Source of the DNA: Siphonodentalium dalli
Taxonomy: Eukaryota > Mollusca > Scaphopoda > Gadilida > Siphonodentaliidae
Length of the DNA stretch: 64,000 nt
Reading direction: 5' to 3'
Assembly: GCA_032622095.1 (NCBI GenBank)
Contig: CP136061.1
Coordinates: 202,687,396-202,751,395, forward strand
Below the pieces are notes generated by a model. That model was not told where the DNA came from. It saw only the letters and a list, made by a program, of their open reading frames with translations, and did not search any database. Every line of letters starts with the position of its first letter. Positions within the stretch are counted from its first letter, which is position 1. A program made the translations under genes and the position numbers. This document shows positions 21,601-34,175 of the stretch, piece after piece.

Positions 21601-24600
21601 CAATTGGGGCCAAACTTAGTTCAATATGATGAGATGTAACAAATAAAATCAAAACAGGGGTTCGGAGACTGATAAATTTGTATTATGGGGCCAAAAACAT
21701 GAAATTTCAGAGATTTGGGAGACCTCACCTGCCCTACCTTTTACATTATGAGCCATGGCAGTAATGTGACATAATGTATGCACCCAGTCTTTTGATATTT
21801 ATTTAAATTCACATCTCAGACAGTTCTTTAGATGTTTTTTGCCACATATAGAGTGAATAAAAATGAGTGGGCCAAGTTTCTTTTGCCTTACCCGACACCT
21901 GCCCTACCCCAAAATATGCATTTTTTGTCATCAATTTCTGAAAATGGCATCTATCTGGGTCAATTGGGGCCAAACTTAGTTCAATATGATGATATGTAAC
22001 AAATAAAATCAAAACAGGGGTTCGGAGACTGATAAATTTGTATTATGGGGCCAAAAACATGAAATTTCAGAGATTTGGGAGACCTGACCTGCCCTACCTT
22101 TTACGTTATGAGCCATGGCAGTAATGTGACATAATGTATGGACCCAGTCTTTTCATATTTATTTAAATTCACATCTCAGACAGTTCTTTAGATGTTTTTT
22201 GCCACATATAGAGTGAATAGAAATGAGTGGGCCAAGTTTCTTTTGCCTTACCCGACACCTGCCCTACCCCAAAATATGCATTTTTTGTCATCAATTTCTG
22301 AAAATGGCATCTATCTGGGTCAATTGGGGCCAAACTTAGTTCAATATGATGATATGTAACAAATAAAATCAAAACAGGGGTTCGGAGACTGATACATTTG
22401 TATTATGGGGCCAAAAACATGAAATTTCAGAGATTTGGGAGACCTCACCTGCCCTACCTTTTACATTATGAGCCATGGCAGTAATGTGACATAATGTATG
22501 CACCCAGTCTTTTGATATTTATTTAAATTCACATCTCAGACAGTTCTTTAGATGTTTTTTGCCACATATAGAGTGAATAAAAATGAGTGGGCCAAGTTTC
22601 TTTTGCCTTACCCGACACCTGCCCTACCCCAAAATATGCATTTTTTGTCATCAATTTCTGAAAATGGCATCTATCTGGGTCAATTGGGGCCAAACTTAGT
22701 TCCATATGATGATATGTAACAAATAAAATCAAAACAGGGGTTCGGAGACTGATAAATTTGTATTATGGGGCCAAAAACATGAAATTTCAGAGATTTGGGA
22801 GACCTGACCTGCCCTACCTTTTACGTTATGAGCCATGGCAGTAATGTGACATAATGTATGGACCCAGTGTTTTCATATTTATTTAAATTCACATCTCAGA
22901 CAGTTCTTTAGATGTTTTTTGCCACACATAGAGTGAATAGAAATGAGTGGGCCAAGTTTCTTTTGCCTTACCCGACACCTGCCCTACCCCAAAATATGCA
23001 TTTTTTGTCATCAATTTCTGAAAATGGCATCTATCTGGGTCAATTGGGGCCAAACTTAGTTCAATATGATGATATGTAACAAATAAAATCAAAACAGGGG
23101 TTCGGAGACTGATACATTTGTATTATGGGGCCAAAAACATGAAATTTCAGAGATTTGGGAGACCTTACCTGCCCTACCTTTTACATTATGAGCCATGGCA
23201 GTAATTTAACATAATGTATGCACCCAGTCTTTTGATATTTATTTAAATTCACATCTCAGACAGTTCTTTAGATGTTTTTTGCCACATATAGAGTGAATAA
23301 AAATGAGTGGGCCAAGTTTCTTTTGCCTTAGCCGACACCTGCCCTACCCCAAAATATGCATTTTTGGTCATTAATTTCTGAGAATGGCCTCTATCTGGGC
23401 CATTTGGGGCCAAACTTAGTTCAATATGATGATATGTAACAAATAAAATCAAAACAGGGGTTCGGAGACTGATAAATTTGTATTATGGGGCCAAAAACAT
23501 GAAATTTCAGAGATTTGGGAGACCTCACCTGCCCTACCTTTTACGTTATGAGCCATGGCAGTAATGTGACATAATGTATGGACCCAGTCTTTTCATATTT
23601 ATTTAAATTCACATCTCAGACAGTTCTTTAGATGTTTTTTGCCACATATAGAGTGAATAAAAATGAGTGGGCCAAGTTTCTTTTGCCTTACCCGACACCC
23701 GTCCTACCTTAAAATATGCATTTTTGGTCATAAATTTCTGAGAATGGCATCTATCTGGGTCAATTGGGGCCAAACTTAGTTCAATATGATGAGATGTAAC
23801 AAATAAAATCAAAACAGGGGTTCGGAGACTGATAAATTTGTATTATGGGGCCAAAAACATGAAATTTCAGAGATTTGGGAGACCTCACCTGCCCTACCTT
23901 TTACATTATGAGCCATGGCAGTAATGTGACATAATGTATGCACCCAGTCTTTTGATATTTATTTAAATTCACATCTCAGACAGTTCTTTAGATGTTTTTT
24001 GCCACATATAGAGTGAATAAAAATGAGTGGGCCAAGTTTCTTTTGCCTTACCCGACACCTGCCCTACCCCAAAATATGCATTTTTTGTCATCAATTTCTG
24101 AAAATGGCATCTATCTGGGTCAATTGGGGCCAAACTTAGTTCAATATGATGATATGTAACAAATAAAATCAAAACAGGGGTTCGGAGACTGATAAATTTG
24201 TATTATGGGGCCAAAAACATGAAATTTCAGAGATTTGGGAGACCTGACCTGCCCTACCTTTTACGTTATGAGCCATGGCAGTAATGTGACATAATGTATG
24301 GACCCAGTCTTTTCATATTTATTTAAATTCACATCTCAGACAGTTCTTTAGATGTTTTTTGCCACATATAGAGTGAATAGAAATGAGTGGGCCAAGTTTC
24401 TTTTGCCTTACCCGACACCTGCCCTACCCCAAAATATGCATTTTTTGTCATCAATTTCTGAAAATGGCATCTATCTGGGTCAATTGGGGCCAAACTTAGT
24501 TCAATATGATGATATGTAACAAATAAAATCAAAACAGGGGTTCGGAGACTGATACATTTGTATTATGGGGCCAAAAACATGAAATTTCAGAGATTTGGGA

Positions 24601-27600
24601 GACCTCACCTGCCCTACCTTTTACATTATGAGCCATGGCAGTAATGTGACATAATGTATGCACCCAGTCTTTTGATATTTATTTAAATTCACATCTCAGA
24701 CAGTTCTTTAGATGTTTTTTGCCACATATAGAGTGAATAAAAATGAGTGGGCCAAGTTTCTTTTGCCTTACCCGACACCTGCCCTACCCCAAAATATGCA
24801 TTTTTTGTCATCAATTTCTGAAAATGGCATCTATCTGGGTCAATTGGGGCCAAACTTAGTTCAATATGATGATATGTAACAAATAAAATCAAAACAGGGG
24901 TTCGGAGACTGATAAATTTGTATTATGGGGCCAAAAACATGAAATTTCAGAGATTTGGGAGACCTGACCTGCCCTACCTTTTACGTTATGAGCCATGGCA
25001 GTAATGTGACATAATGTATGGACCCAGTCTTTTCATATTTATTTAAATTCACATCTCAGACAGTTCTTTAGATGTTTTTTGCCACATATAGAGTGAATAG
25101 AAATGAGTGGGCCAAGTTTCTTTTGCCTTACCCGACACCTGCCCTACCCCAAAATATGCATTTTTGGTCATAAAATTCTGAGAATGGCATCTATCTGGGT
25201 CAATTGGGGCCAAACTTAGTTCAATATGATGAGATGTAACAAATAAAATCAAAACAGGGGTTCGGAGACTGATAAATTTGTATTATGGGGCCAAAAACAT
25301 GAAATTTCAGAGATTTGGGAGACCTTACCTGCCCTACCTTTTACATTATGAGCCATGGCAGTAATTTAACATAATGTATGCACCCAGTCTTTTGATATTT
25401 ATTTAAATTCACATCTCAGACAGTTCTTTAGATGTTTTTTGCCACATATAGAGTGAATAAAAATGAGTGGGCCAAGTTTCTTTTGCCTTAGCCGACACCT
25501 GCCCTACCCCAAAATATGCATTTTTGGTCATTAATTTCTGAGAATGGCCTCTATCTGGGCCATTTGGGGCCAAACTTAGTTCAATATGATGATATGTAAC
25601 AAATAAAATCAAAACAGGGGTTCGGAGACTGATAAATTTGTATTATGGGGCCAAAAACATGAAATTTCAGAGATTTGGGAGACCTCACCTGCCCTACCTT
25701 TTACGTTATGAGCCATGGCAGTAATGTGACATAATGTATGGACCCAGTCTTTTCATATTTATTTAAATTCACATCTCAGACAGTTCTTTAGATGTTTTTT
25801 GCCACATATAGAGTGAATAAAAATGAGTGGGCCAAGTTTCTTTTGCCTTACCCGACACCCGTCCTACCTTAAAATATGCATTTTTGGTCATAAATTTCTG
25901 AGAATGGCATCTATCTGGGTCAATTGGGGCCAAACTTAGTTCAATATGATGAGATGTAACAAATAAAATCAAAACAGGGGTTCGGAGACTGATAAATTTG
26001 TATTATGGGGCCAAAAACATGAAATTTCAGAGATTTGGGAGACCTCACCTGCCCTACCTTTTACATTATGAGCCATGGCAGTAATGTGACATAATGTATG
26101 CACCCAGTCTTTTGATATTTATTTAAATTCACATCTCAGACAGTTCTTTAGATGTTTTTTGCCACATATAGAGTGAATAAAAATGAGTGGGCCAAGTTTC
26201 TTTTGCCTTACCCGACACCTGCCCTACCCCAAAATATGCATTTTTTGTCATCAATTTCTGAAAATGGCATCTATCTGGGTCAATTGGGGCCAAACTTAGT
26301 TCAATATGATGATATGTAACAAATAAAATCAAAACAGGGGTTCGGAGACTGATAAATTTGTATTATGGGGCCAAAAACATGAAATTTCAGAGATTTGGGA
26401 GACCTGACCTGCCCTACCTTTTACGTTATGAGCCATGGCAGTAATGTGACATAATGTATGGACCCAGTCTTTTCATATTTATTTAAATTCACATCTCAGA
26501 CAGTTCTTTAGATGTTTTTTGCCACATATAGAGTGAATAGAAATGAGTGGGCCAAGTTTCTTTTGCCTTACCCGACACCTGCCCTACCCCAAAATATGCA
26601 TTTTTTGTCATCAATTTCTGAAAATGGCATCTATCTGGGTCAATTGGGGCCAAACTTAGTTCAATATGATGATATGTAACAAATAAAATCAAAACAGGGG
26701 TTCGGAGACTGATACATTTGTATTATGGGGCCAAAAACATGAAATTTCAGAGATTTGGGAGACCTCACCTGCCCTACCTTTTACATTATGAGCCATGGCA
26801 GTAATGTGACATAATGTATGCACCCAGTCTTTTGATATTTATTTAAATTCACATCTCAGACAGTTCTTTAGATGTTTTTTGCCACATATAGAGTGAATAA
26901 AAATGAGTGGGCCAAGTTTCTTTTGCCTTACCCGACACCTGCCCTACCCCAAAATATGCATTTTTTGTCATCAATTTCTGAAAATGGCATCTATCTGGGT
27001 CAATTGGGGCCAAACTTAGTTCAATATGATGATATGTAACAAATAAAATCAAAACAGGGGTTCGGAGACTGATAAATTTGTATTATGGGGCCAAAAACAT
27101 GAAATTTCAGAGATTTGGGAGACCTGACCTGCCCTACCTTTTACGTTATGAGCCATGGCAGTAATGTGACATAATGTATGGACCCAGTCTTTTCATATTT
27201 ATTTAAATTCACATCTCAGACAGTTCTTTAGATGTTTTTTGCCACATATAGAGTGAATAGAAATGAGTGGGCCAAGTTTCTTTTGCCTTACCCGACACCT
27301 GCCCTACCCCAAAATATGCATTTTTGGTCATAAAATTCTGAGAATGGCATCTATCTGGGTCAATTGGGGCCAAACTTAGTTCAATATGATGAGATGTAAC
27401 AAATAAAATCAAAACAGGGGTTCGGAGACTGATAAATTTGTATTATGGGGCCAAAAACATGAAATTTCAGAGATTTGGGAGACCTTACCTGCCCTACCTT
27501 TTACATTATGAGCCATGGCAGTAATTTAACATAATGTATGCACCCAGTCTTTTGATATTTATTTAAATTCACATCTCAGACAGTTCTTTAGATGTTTTTT

Positions 27601-30600
27601 GCCACATATAGAGTGAATAAAAATGAGTGGGCCAAGTTTCTTTTGCCTTAGCCGACACCTGCCCTACCCCAAAATATGCATTTTTGGTCATTAATTTCTG
27701 AGAATGGCCTCTATCTGGGCCATTTGGGGCCAAACTTAGTTCAATATGATGATATGTAACAAATAAAATCAAAACAGGGGTTCGGAGACTGATAAATTTG
27801 TATTATGGGGCCAAAAACATGAAATTTCAGAGATTTGGGAGACCTGACCTGCCCTACCTTTTACGTTATGAGCCATGGCAGTAATGTGACATAATGTATG
27901 GACCCAGTCTTTTCATATTTATTTAAATTCACATCTCAGACAGTTCTTTAGATGTTTTTTGCCACATATAGAGTGAATAGAAATGAGTGGGCCAAGTTTC
28001 TTTTGCCTTACCCGACACCTGCCCTACCCCAAAATATGCATTTTTTGTCATCAATTTCTGAAAATGGCATCTATCTGGGTCAATTGGGGCCAAACTTAGT
28101 TCAATATGATGATATGTAACAAATAAAATCAAAACAGGGGTTCGGAGACTGATACATTTGTATTATGGGGCCAAAAACATGAAATTTCAGAGATTTGGGA
28201 GACCTCACCTGCCCTACCTTTTACATTATGAGCCATGGCAGTAATGTGACATAATGTATGCACCCAGTCTTTTGATATTTATTTAAATTCACATCTCAGA
28301 CAGTTCTTTAGATGTTTTTTGCCACATATAGAGTGAATAAAAATGAGTGGGCCAAGTTTCTTTTGCCTTACCCGACACCTGCCCTACCCCAAAATATGCA
28401 TTTTTTGTCATCAATTTCTGAAAATGGCATCTATCTGGGTCAATTGGGGCCAAACTTAGTTCAATATGATGATATGTAACAAATAAAATCAAAACAGGGG
28501 TTCGGAGACTGATAAATTTGTATTATGGGGCCAAAAACATGAAATTTCAGAGATTTGGGAGACCTGACCTGCCCTACCTTTTACGTTATGAGCCATGGCA
28601 GTAATGTGACATAATGTATGGACCCAGTCTTTTCATATTTATTTAAATTCACATCTCAGACAGTTCTTTAGATGTTTTTTGCCACATATAGAGTGAATAG
28701 AAATGAGTGGGCCAAGTTTCTTTTGCCTTACCCGACACCTGCCCTACCCCAAAATATGCATTTTGGTCATAAAATTCTGAGAATGGCATCTATCTGGGTC
28801 AATTGGGGCCAAACTTAGTTCAATATGATGAGATGTAACAAATAAAATCAAAACAGGGGTTCGGAGACTGATAAATTTGTATTATGGGGCCAAAAACATG
28901 AAATTTCAGAGATTTGGGAGACCTTACCTGCCCTACCTTTTACATTATGAGCCATGGCAGTAATTTAACATAATGTATGCACCCAGTCTTTTGATATTTA
29001 TTTAAATTCACATCTCAGACAGTTCTTTAGATGTTTTTTGCCACATATAGAGTGAATAAAAATGAGTGGGCCAAGTTTCTTTTGCCTTAGCCGACACCTG
29101 CCCTACCCCAAAATATGCATTTTTGGTCATTAATTTCTGAGAATGGCCTCTATCTGGGCCATTTGGGGCCAAACTTAGTTCAATATGATGATATGTAACA
29201 AATAAAATCAAAACAGGGGTTCGGAGACTGATAAATTTGTATTATGGGGCCAAAAACATGAAATTTCAGAGATTTGGGAGACCTCACCTGCCCTACCTTT
29301 TACGTTATGAGCCATGGCAGTAATGTGACATAATGTATGGACCCAGTCTTTTCATATTTATTTAAATTCACATCTCAGACAGTTCTTTAGATGTTTTTTG
29401 CCACATATAGAGTGAATAAAAATGAGTGGGCCAAGTTTCTTTTGCCTTACCCGACACCCGCCCTACCTTAAAATATGCATTTTTGGTCATTAATTTCTGA
29501 GAATGGCTTCTATCTGGGCCATTTGGGGCCAAACTTAGTTCAATATGATGAGATACAATAAATAAAATCAAAACAGGGGTTCAGAGACTGATAAATTTGT
29601 ATTATGGGGCCAAAAACATGAAATTTCAGAGATTTGGGAGACCTGACCTGCCCTACCTTTTACGTTATGAGCCATGGCAGTAATGTGACATAATGTATGG
29701 ACCCAGTCTTTTGATATTTATTTAAATTCACATCTCAGACAGTTTTCTACATGTATTTTGCCACATATAGAGTGAATAAAAATGAGTGGGCCAAGTTTCT
29801 TTTGCCTTAGCCGACACCTGCCCTACCCCAAAATATGCATTTTTGGTCATCAATTTCTGAGAATGGCATCTATCTGGGTCAATTGGGGCCAAACTTAGTT
29901 CAATATAATGAGATGCAATAAATAAAATCAAAACAGGGGTTCAGAGACTGATAAATTTGTATTACGGTGCCAAAAACATGAAATTTCAGAGATTTGGGAG
30001 ACCTGACCTGCCCTACCTTTTACATTATGAGCCATGGCAGTAATGTGACATAATGTATGGACCCAGTCTTTTGATATTTATTTAAATTCGCATCTCAGAC
30101 AGTTTTCTACATGTATTTTGCCACATATAGAGTGAATAAAAATGAGTGGGCCAAGTTTCTTTTGCCTTACCCGACACCCGCCCTACCTTAAAATATGCAT
30201 TTTTTGTCATTAATTTCTGAGAATGGCCTCTATCTGGGCCATTTGGGGCCAAACTTAGTTCAATATGATGAGATGCAATAAATAAAATCAAAACAGGGGT
30301 TCAGAGACTGATAAATTTGTTTTACGGTGCCAAAAACATGAAATTTCAGAGATTTGGGAGACCTGACCTGCCCTACCTTTTACATTATGAGCCATGGCAG
30401 TAATGTAACATAATGTATGCACCCAGTCTTTTGATATTTATTTAAATTCACATCTCAGACAGTTCTTTAGATGTTTTTGGCCACATATAGAGTGAATAAA
30501 AATGAGTGGGCCAAGTTTCTTTTGCCTTACCCGACACCCGCCCTACCTTAAAATATGCATTTTTGGTCATCAATTTCTGAGAATGGCATCTATCTTAGTC

Positions 30601-31520
30601 AATTGGGGCCAAACTTAGTTCAATATGATGAGATGCAATAAATAAAATCAAAACAGGGGTTCAGAGACTGATAAATTTGTTTTACGGTGCCAAAAACATG
30701 AAATTTCAGAGATTTGGGAGACCTGACGTGCCCTACCTTTTACATTATGAGCCATATGGCAGTAATGTAACATAATGTATGCACCCAGTCTTTTCATATT
30801 TATTTAAATTCACATCTCAGACAGTTCTTTAGATGTTTTTTGCCACATATAGAGTGAATAGAAATGAGTGGGCCAAGTTTCTTTTGCCTTACCCGACACC
30901 TGCCCTACCCCAAAATATGCATTTTTGGTCATTAATTTCTGAAAATGGCATCTATCTGGGTCAATTGGGGCCAAACTTAGTTCAATATGATGAAATGCAA
31001 CAAATAAAATCAAAACAGGGGTTCGGAGACTGATAAATTTGTATTATGGGGCCAAAAACATGAAATTTCAGAGATTTGGGAGACCTCACCTGCCCTACCT
31101 TTTACATTATGAGCCATGGCAGTAATGTAACATAATGTATGCACCCAGTCTTTTGATATTTATTTAAATTCACATCTCAGACAGTTCTTTAAATGTTTTT
31201 TGCCACATATAAAGTGAATAAAAATGAGTGGGCCAAGTTTCTTTTGCCTTACCCGACACCTGCCCTACCCCAAAATATGCATTTTTTGTCATCAATTTCT
31301 GAAAATGGCATCTATCTGGGTCCATTGGGGCCAAACTTAGTTCAATATGATGAGATGTAACAAATAAAATCAAAACAGGGGTTCGGAGACTGATAAATTT
31401 GTTTTACGGTGCCAAAAACATGAAATTTCAGAGATTTGGGAGACCTGACCTGCCCTACCTTTTACATTATGAGCCATGGCAGTAATGTAACATAATGTAT
31501 GCACCCAGTCTTTTGATATT
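15694..31520 (+). repeat. 360-bp satellite array 1, about 44 copies
   Basis: Head-to-tail monomers of exactly 360 bp, each with landmarks TTCGGAGACTGATAAATTTG, ACCTGCCCTACC (twice per monomer, 170 bp apart), GAGCCATGGCAGTAAT, CACATCTCAGACAGTT and AACTTAGTTCAATATGATGA. The first unit (15694-15848) is highly diverged and has lost ~95-150 bp. Units to the right of 29.4 kb are also diverged (TTTTACGGTGCC and GATGCAATAAATAAAATC variants), while the core is highly homogeneous. Only one 1-bp indel was seen in the core (near 28765). Each monomer has a 67-codon minus-strand frame, kept only because 360 is a multiple of three. A centromeric or pericentromeric satellite is possible but not shown. Confidence 0.97.
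19649..29007 (+). repeat. Higher-order repeat core (6-mers of 2160 bp and 4-mers of 1440 bp)
   Basis: The marked monomer with GGCCATTTGGGGCC occurs near 19798, 21238, 23398, 25558, 27718 and 29157: spacings 1440, 2160, 2160, 2160 and 1439. Other private variants follow the same period: TTCCATATGATG at 20540 and 22700, and GCCACACATAG at 20761 and 22921 (both 2160 apart). The 4-mers correspond to the 6-mers with two adjacent monomers missing. The pattern is that of satellite evolution by unequal exchange. Confidence 0.9.
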
Positions 31521-32180
31521 TTAATATTTTGACATTTTGAAGAATGTAATGTATAACACGAGAAACGGGAAAACTTGATATATGGAAGTATGCAAATTTC
31601 CCACATGAAATTTGAAAGCTAGTTTATATTATAATTTATATTTATGGCTAATAATATGATCTTGGTGGCGTTACCATTTCTGACTATGGTTTTCTTGTTA
31701 AGCTTTGCTGTTCAAATAGCCTTGCTACTCAGTAGAGTTTCATCATTTTCTTTGCCACTACAAATAATATCCCCGACCAGATATATAAATATGGTAGAAC
31801 GGCGTGTTGTCTTATCCACAGCCAATACTGGTCAGTTGCAGATATTACCATTCTTTAAATCAACACATCTATGTTCATTATAAGCTATTAAAAAACAAGT
31901 CATTTCGTCATGTGTATATTCTACTTTGAAATTTCGTTATTCCACTCTCAGTCAATCGAATCCCACAATTTGACCAGCAAAATAACGGGACATGAACAGC
32001 TCCAACTATAAAATGGTTTTCCGATCCAAATTTTGAATGTTTGATTTTATAAAAAGTTAGTATTTGAACCAACCGAACTGAACTCTATTCATTTAGATGA
32101 ATAAATATCTGGACATACAGACAATCCTAGTTCATAATGAATTTAAGTATATAGATATAAATAATAAATGGCAGATTCAA
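31521..32180. other. No gene recognised; weak hydrophobic frame
   Basis: AT-rich flank of the satellite. A 79-codon plus-strand frame (31644-31883) begins MANNMILVALPFLTMVFLLS and would have an N-terminal membrane-like segment. It has no recognisable domain, no repeated or conserved counterpart in the window and no visible promoter or splice context, so it is not called a gene. Confidence 0.4.
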
Positions 32181-32273
32181 TGTGGTCATGGGGTTTGACT
32201 GTTATAAAAATCTAGCATACTCGGCATTAACCACTTGCTAAATTGTTCTCGCGGTAAAAATCCCATGACCACA
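32181..32273. mobile_element. 93-bp MITE-like inverted-repeat element
   Basis: TGTGGTCATGGGGTTT at the left pairs with AAAAATCCCATGACCACA at the right. The interior is unique and non-coding. It is too short to assign to a superfamily. Confidence 0.55.
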
Positions 32274-32283
32274 TATACACATT

Positions 32284-32317
32284 TATGCCACTCCCTTGCC
32301 TACTAAATGAAGGTTCT
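32284..32317. repeat. 34-bp direct repeat, left copy
   Basis: An exact 34-bp match to 33413-33446, starting TATGCCACTCCCTTGCCTAC and ending GAAGGTTCT. The two copies bracket 1.1 kb of DNA. They could be a long target-site duplication or the trace of a rearrangement. Confidence 0.75.
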
Positions 32318-32473
32318 TCGTTTGAAGAAGGTTAATATACCCCAAGGAGTGAAGAAACTAATAGACAAGAGTATGCGGTCCGACGAAATAATTTTATTCG
32401 CCAAAATCACTCAAAGGTGTCAACTGATTAAAAGTCCTTGTTGCTGGCTACGAATTAATCATGGTAATATTTT

Positions 32474-32779
32474 TTGAAGAAATCTAAATGTCCATTACGT
32501 GAATCAGACCATGATAAAATTTTGAGTGAAATACTGTTTGTGGGTGTAAAGCGCCAAAAGCCAGCATATAGTCACAGCTACAAAACCCTGAGGACTCTTT
32601 ATGTATATTTTGTAGCAGGGAAAGCTAAGACTATCAAGGACCAAACATGGAGATCTGAAGGAGCTTCCCACAAACTATACATGGAAATATTGCCATATTG
32701 CAACACATTCATTTGGAAACTCCTTCAAAACTCTAAATGCCTAAAAACGATTGAACATAATAATCAGTACAATGTATAA
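32474..32779 (+). pseudogene. Possible remnant of a non-LTR endonuclease C-terminus
   Basis: The plus-strand frame has ESDHDKILSEILFVGVKRQK near its start. An S-D-H motif followed by a beta strand and a basic linker is how the apurinic-type endonuclease domain of non-LTR retrotransposons ends (the D and H are catalytic). The rest (TLRTLYVYFVAGKAKTIKDQ) would be the linker towards the polymerase, but no polymerase motif follows and the frame ends soon after. The frame has no ATG at the matching place and opens at a TTG. It lies in opposite orientation to the clear endonuclease remnant at 33447-34060, so the two are not one copy. This reading rests on one short motif. Confidence 0.3.
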
Positions 32780-32887
32780 CATCCAATTTCAACAGAATGT
32801 AGATTATAATTTAACAGTACAGAGTGAAACAAATCGATCATACATTTGACATTGTGATGAAAACAATACATATATACAATATAAAGT

Positions 32888-33029
32888 CAGGGATGTGAGG
32901 ACATTGGACAAAATTAAAGTGTTTTTCCAAAGTTTAGACTGAACATTTACATGCTATTGACTTGGTTGTACTGTTAGATTGATTAAAGACAGATATTCGA
33001 TTATTGATGCCCAAGTTCTCACATCCCTG
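32888..33029. mobile_element. 142-bp hAT-like MITE
   Basis: The left end CAGGGATGTGAGGACATTGG and the right end, read inwards, CAGGGATGTGAGAACTTGG, differ by one substitution and one 1-bp indel. Termini starting CAGGG are typical of hAT elements. The expected 8-bp target duplication is not evident (TATAAAGT on the left, CCAACTTC on the right). Non-coding. Confidence 0.6.
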
Positions 33030-33199
33030 CCAACTTCATGAGTATCTCCTCCTTGCAATCTCAATATTATAAGGGTAGGGCGGGAGGGTTAAAATATTTT
33101 TTGGAAATCTGGAAAAGTCTTTATGCCGAGAAAGAAAACTGGTGACTGATTCTAAGACGCTATAAAATTGCTGCGCGAATTATTCTCAGAATCAGCAGG

Positions 33200-33325
33200 C
33201 TGCTTATTGGCTAGAGCTATAATTGCTTCCTAGCTATTGGTTCCCAAACAAATAACATGAGGTAATCCCGCCATGTATTAAGTTTCTTAGAATGTGTGAA
33301 GGCTATGCCCGGCGGGAAACTTTCA
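33200..33325. promoter_or_regulatory. Possible promoter-like cluster: two inverted CCAAT boxes and E2F-like sites
   Basis: ATTGG occurs at 33206-33210 and 33236-33240, 30 bp apart. AATCCCGCC follows at 33264-33272 and GGCGGGAAA, a match to the E2F consensus, at 33311-33319. Paired CCAAT boxes with E2F sites are typical of cell-cycle promoters in animals. No gene could be attached, and the short motifs may be chance. Confidence 0.2.
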
Positions 33326-33412
33326 TACTGTAAACAGTATGTTATTAATTAGTGCTGTGTCAATAATGAGGGCTCTGACTGACATAAAAATATTTACTTT
33401 ATAAATTATCTC

Positions 33413-33446
33413 TATGCCACTCCCTTGCCTACTAAATGAAGGTTCT
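33413..33446. repeat. 34-bp direct repeat, right copy
   Basis: The partner of 32284-32317. It abuts the point at which recognisable endonuclease coding sequence on the minus strand stops. Confidence 0.75.
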
Positions 33447-34060
33447 CATTCATAAGGTTGATAAATTTATCTAGGTCCGCTTTTGGTGCTGTATTAGGCC
33501 TATAAATTGTTCCAATTATATACGTTTTATTTTTATTTGTCAACACTTCAACAAAAAGTGACTCAAATACATGAGGAATAAATGTTGTTAAATCTTCTCT
33601 GATTTTATAAGATAAGTCTTTTCGAATGTACATGCCAACACCGCCGTGACAGTCATCTCCATCCGGACGGCACCGTTTAATTAATGGATGGTATCCATTA
33701 AGTGGAAAATCAATACTATCCGGAGTCCTTAAGATTTCAGTTAGGCCAATAACTCCAAATTTTGATTTATTATTTTGTAATTAAAACATTAGAGTATTAA
33801 AATCATCCCAGTGCGAATTAAGACTTTTGACAGTTCAGGTGAAAAACAGATAGACAGTCATCACTTGTAGATACGTTATCATGAAACGATTTTGGAGAAA
33901 AATACTGACAATTAGGTATTTGTAAGATATTCTCATCTTCTTGTTCACCAAAGTCTAGTCCCCCTGGACCAGAGATAAGTTTTTTCAGGTTATAATTGGG
34001 ATCTTCATCCAGCGTGCCGAGTGCCACAGTGCTTTCTGAATTAGTCTCAGCCATTGTCAA
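33447..34060 (-). pseudogene. Non-LTR retrotransposon endonuclease domain, broken
   Basis: Read on the minus strand from the ATG near 34060, an acidic leader of ~70 residues ends in VFHLNCQ, the first motif of the APE-type endonuclease (catalytic Asn). The frame then shifts by one base near 33820 (TAA at 33818-33820) and continues as SLNSHWDDFNTLMF, a stop at 33781-33783, then KFGVIGLTE (catalytic Glu), a DGDDCHGGVGMYIRKDLSYK block and FVEVLTNKNKTYIIGTIYRP, typical of the central strands. It stops being recognisable at 33446, before the GDFN motif, so the C-terminal half of the nuclease and all of the reverse transcriptase are missing. One frameshift, one stop and a 3' truncation make it a clear pseudogene. 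CR1/jockey-like affinity is inferred from these motifs. Confidence 0.75.
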
Positions 34061-34175
34061 GAATATAACAATTACAGTCTATTGTTATAGTGAACTTGTA
34101 GTGAAATAATAAATGTCTAGAACTAAATGAATAAAAATCAAATATAGTAATTGAGGTACAAAACATGATGCATGG

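Noticed and set aside
16049-28492. Dozens of conserved 67-69-codon frames (MILFVTYHHIELSLAP and variants) that might look like a gene family
   Set aside because: They recur only because the 360-bp satellite is a multiple of three. The opposite strand also stays open in several monomers, there is no domain or signal, and monomer differences show no sign of protein-level constraint. The same frames appear on the other strand in array 2.
15694-31520. CRISPR-like or phage-like regular array
   Set aside because: The period is 360 bp with no constant-repeat/variable-spacer division, no cas-like genes exist, and the sequence context is eukaryotic. It is a satellite.
32474-34060. A single retrotransposon spanning both endonuclease-like pieces
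   Set aside because: The SDHD-containing piece reads on the plus strand and the NCQ/GLTE/YRP piece on the minus strand, so they cannot be parts of one uninverted copy. No polymerase domain is present between or beside them.
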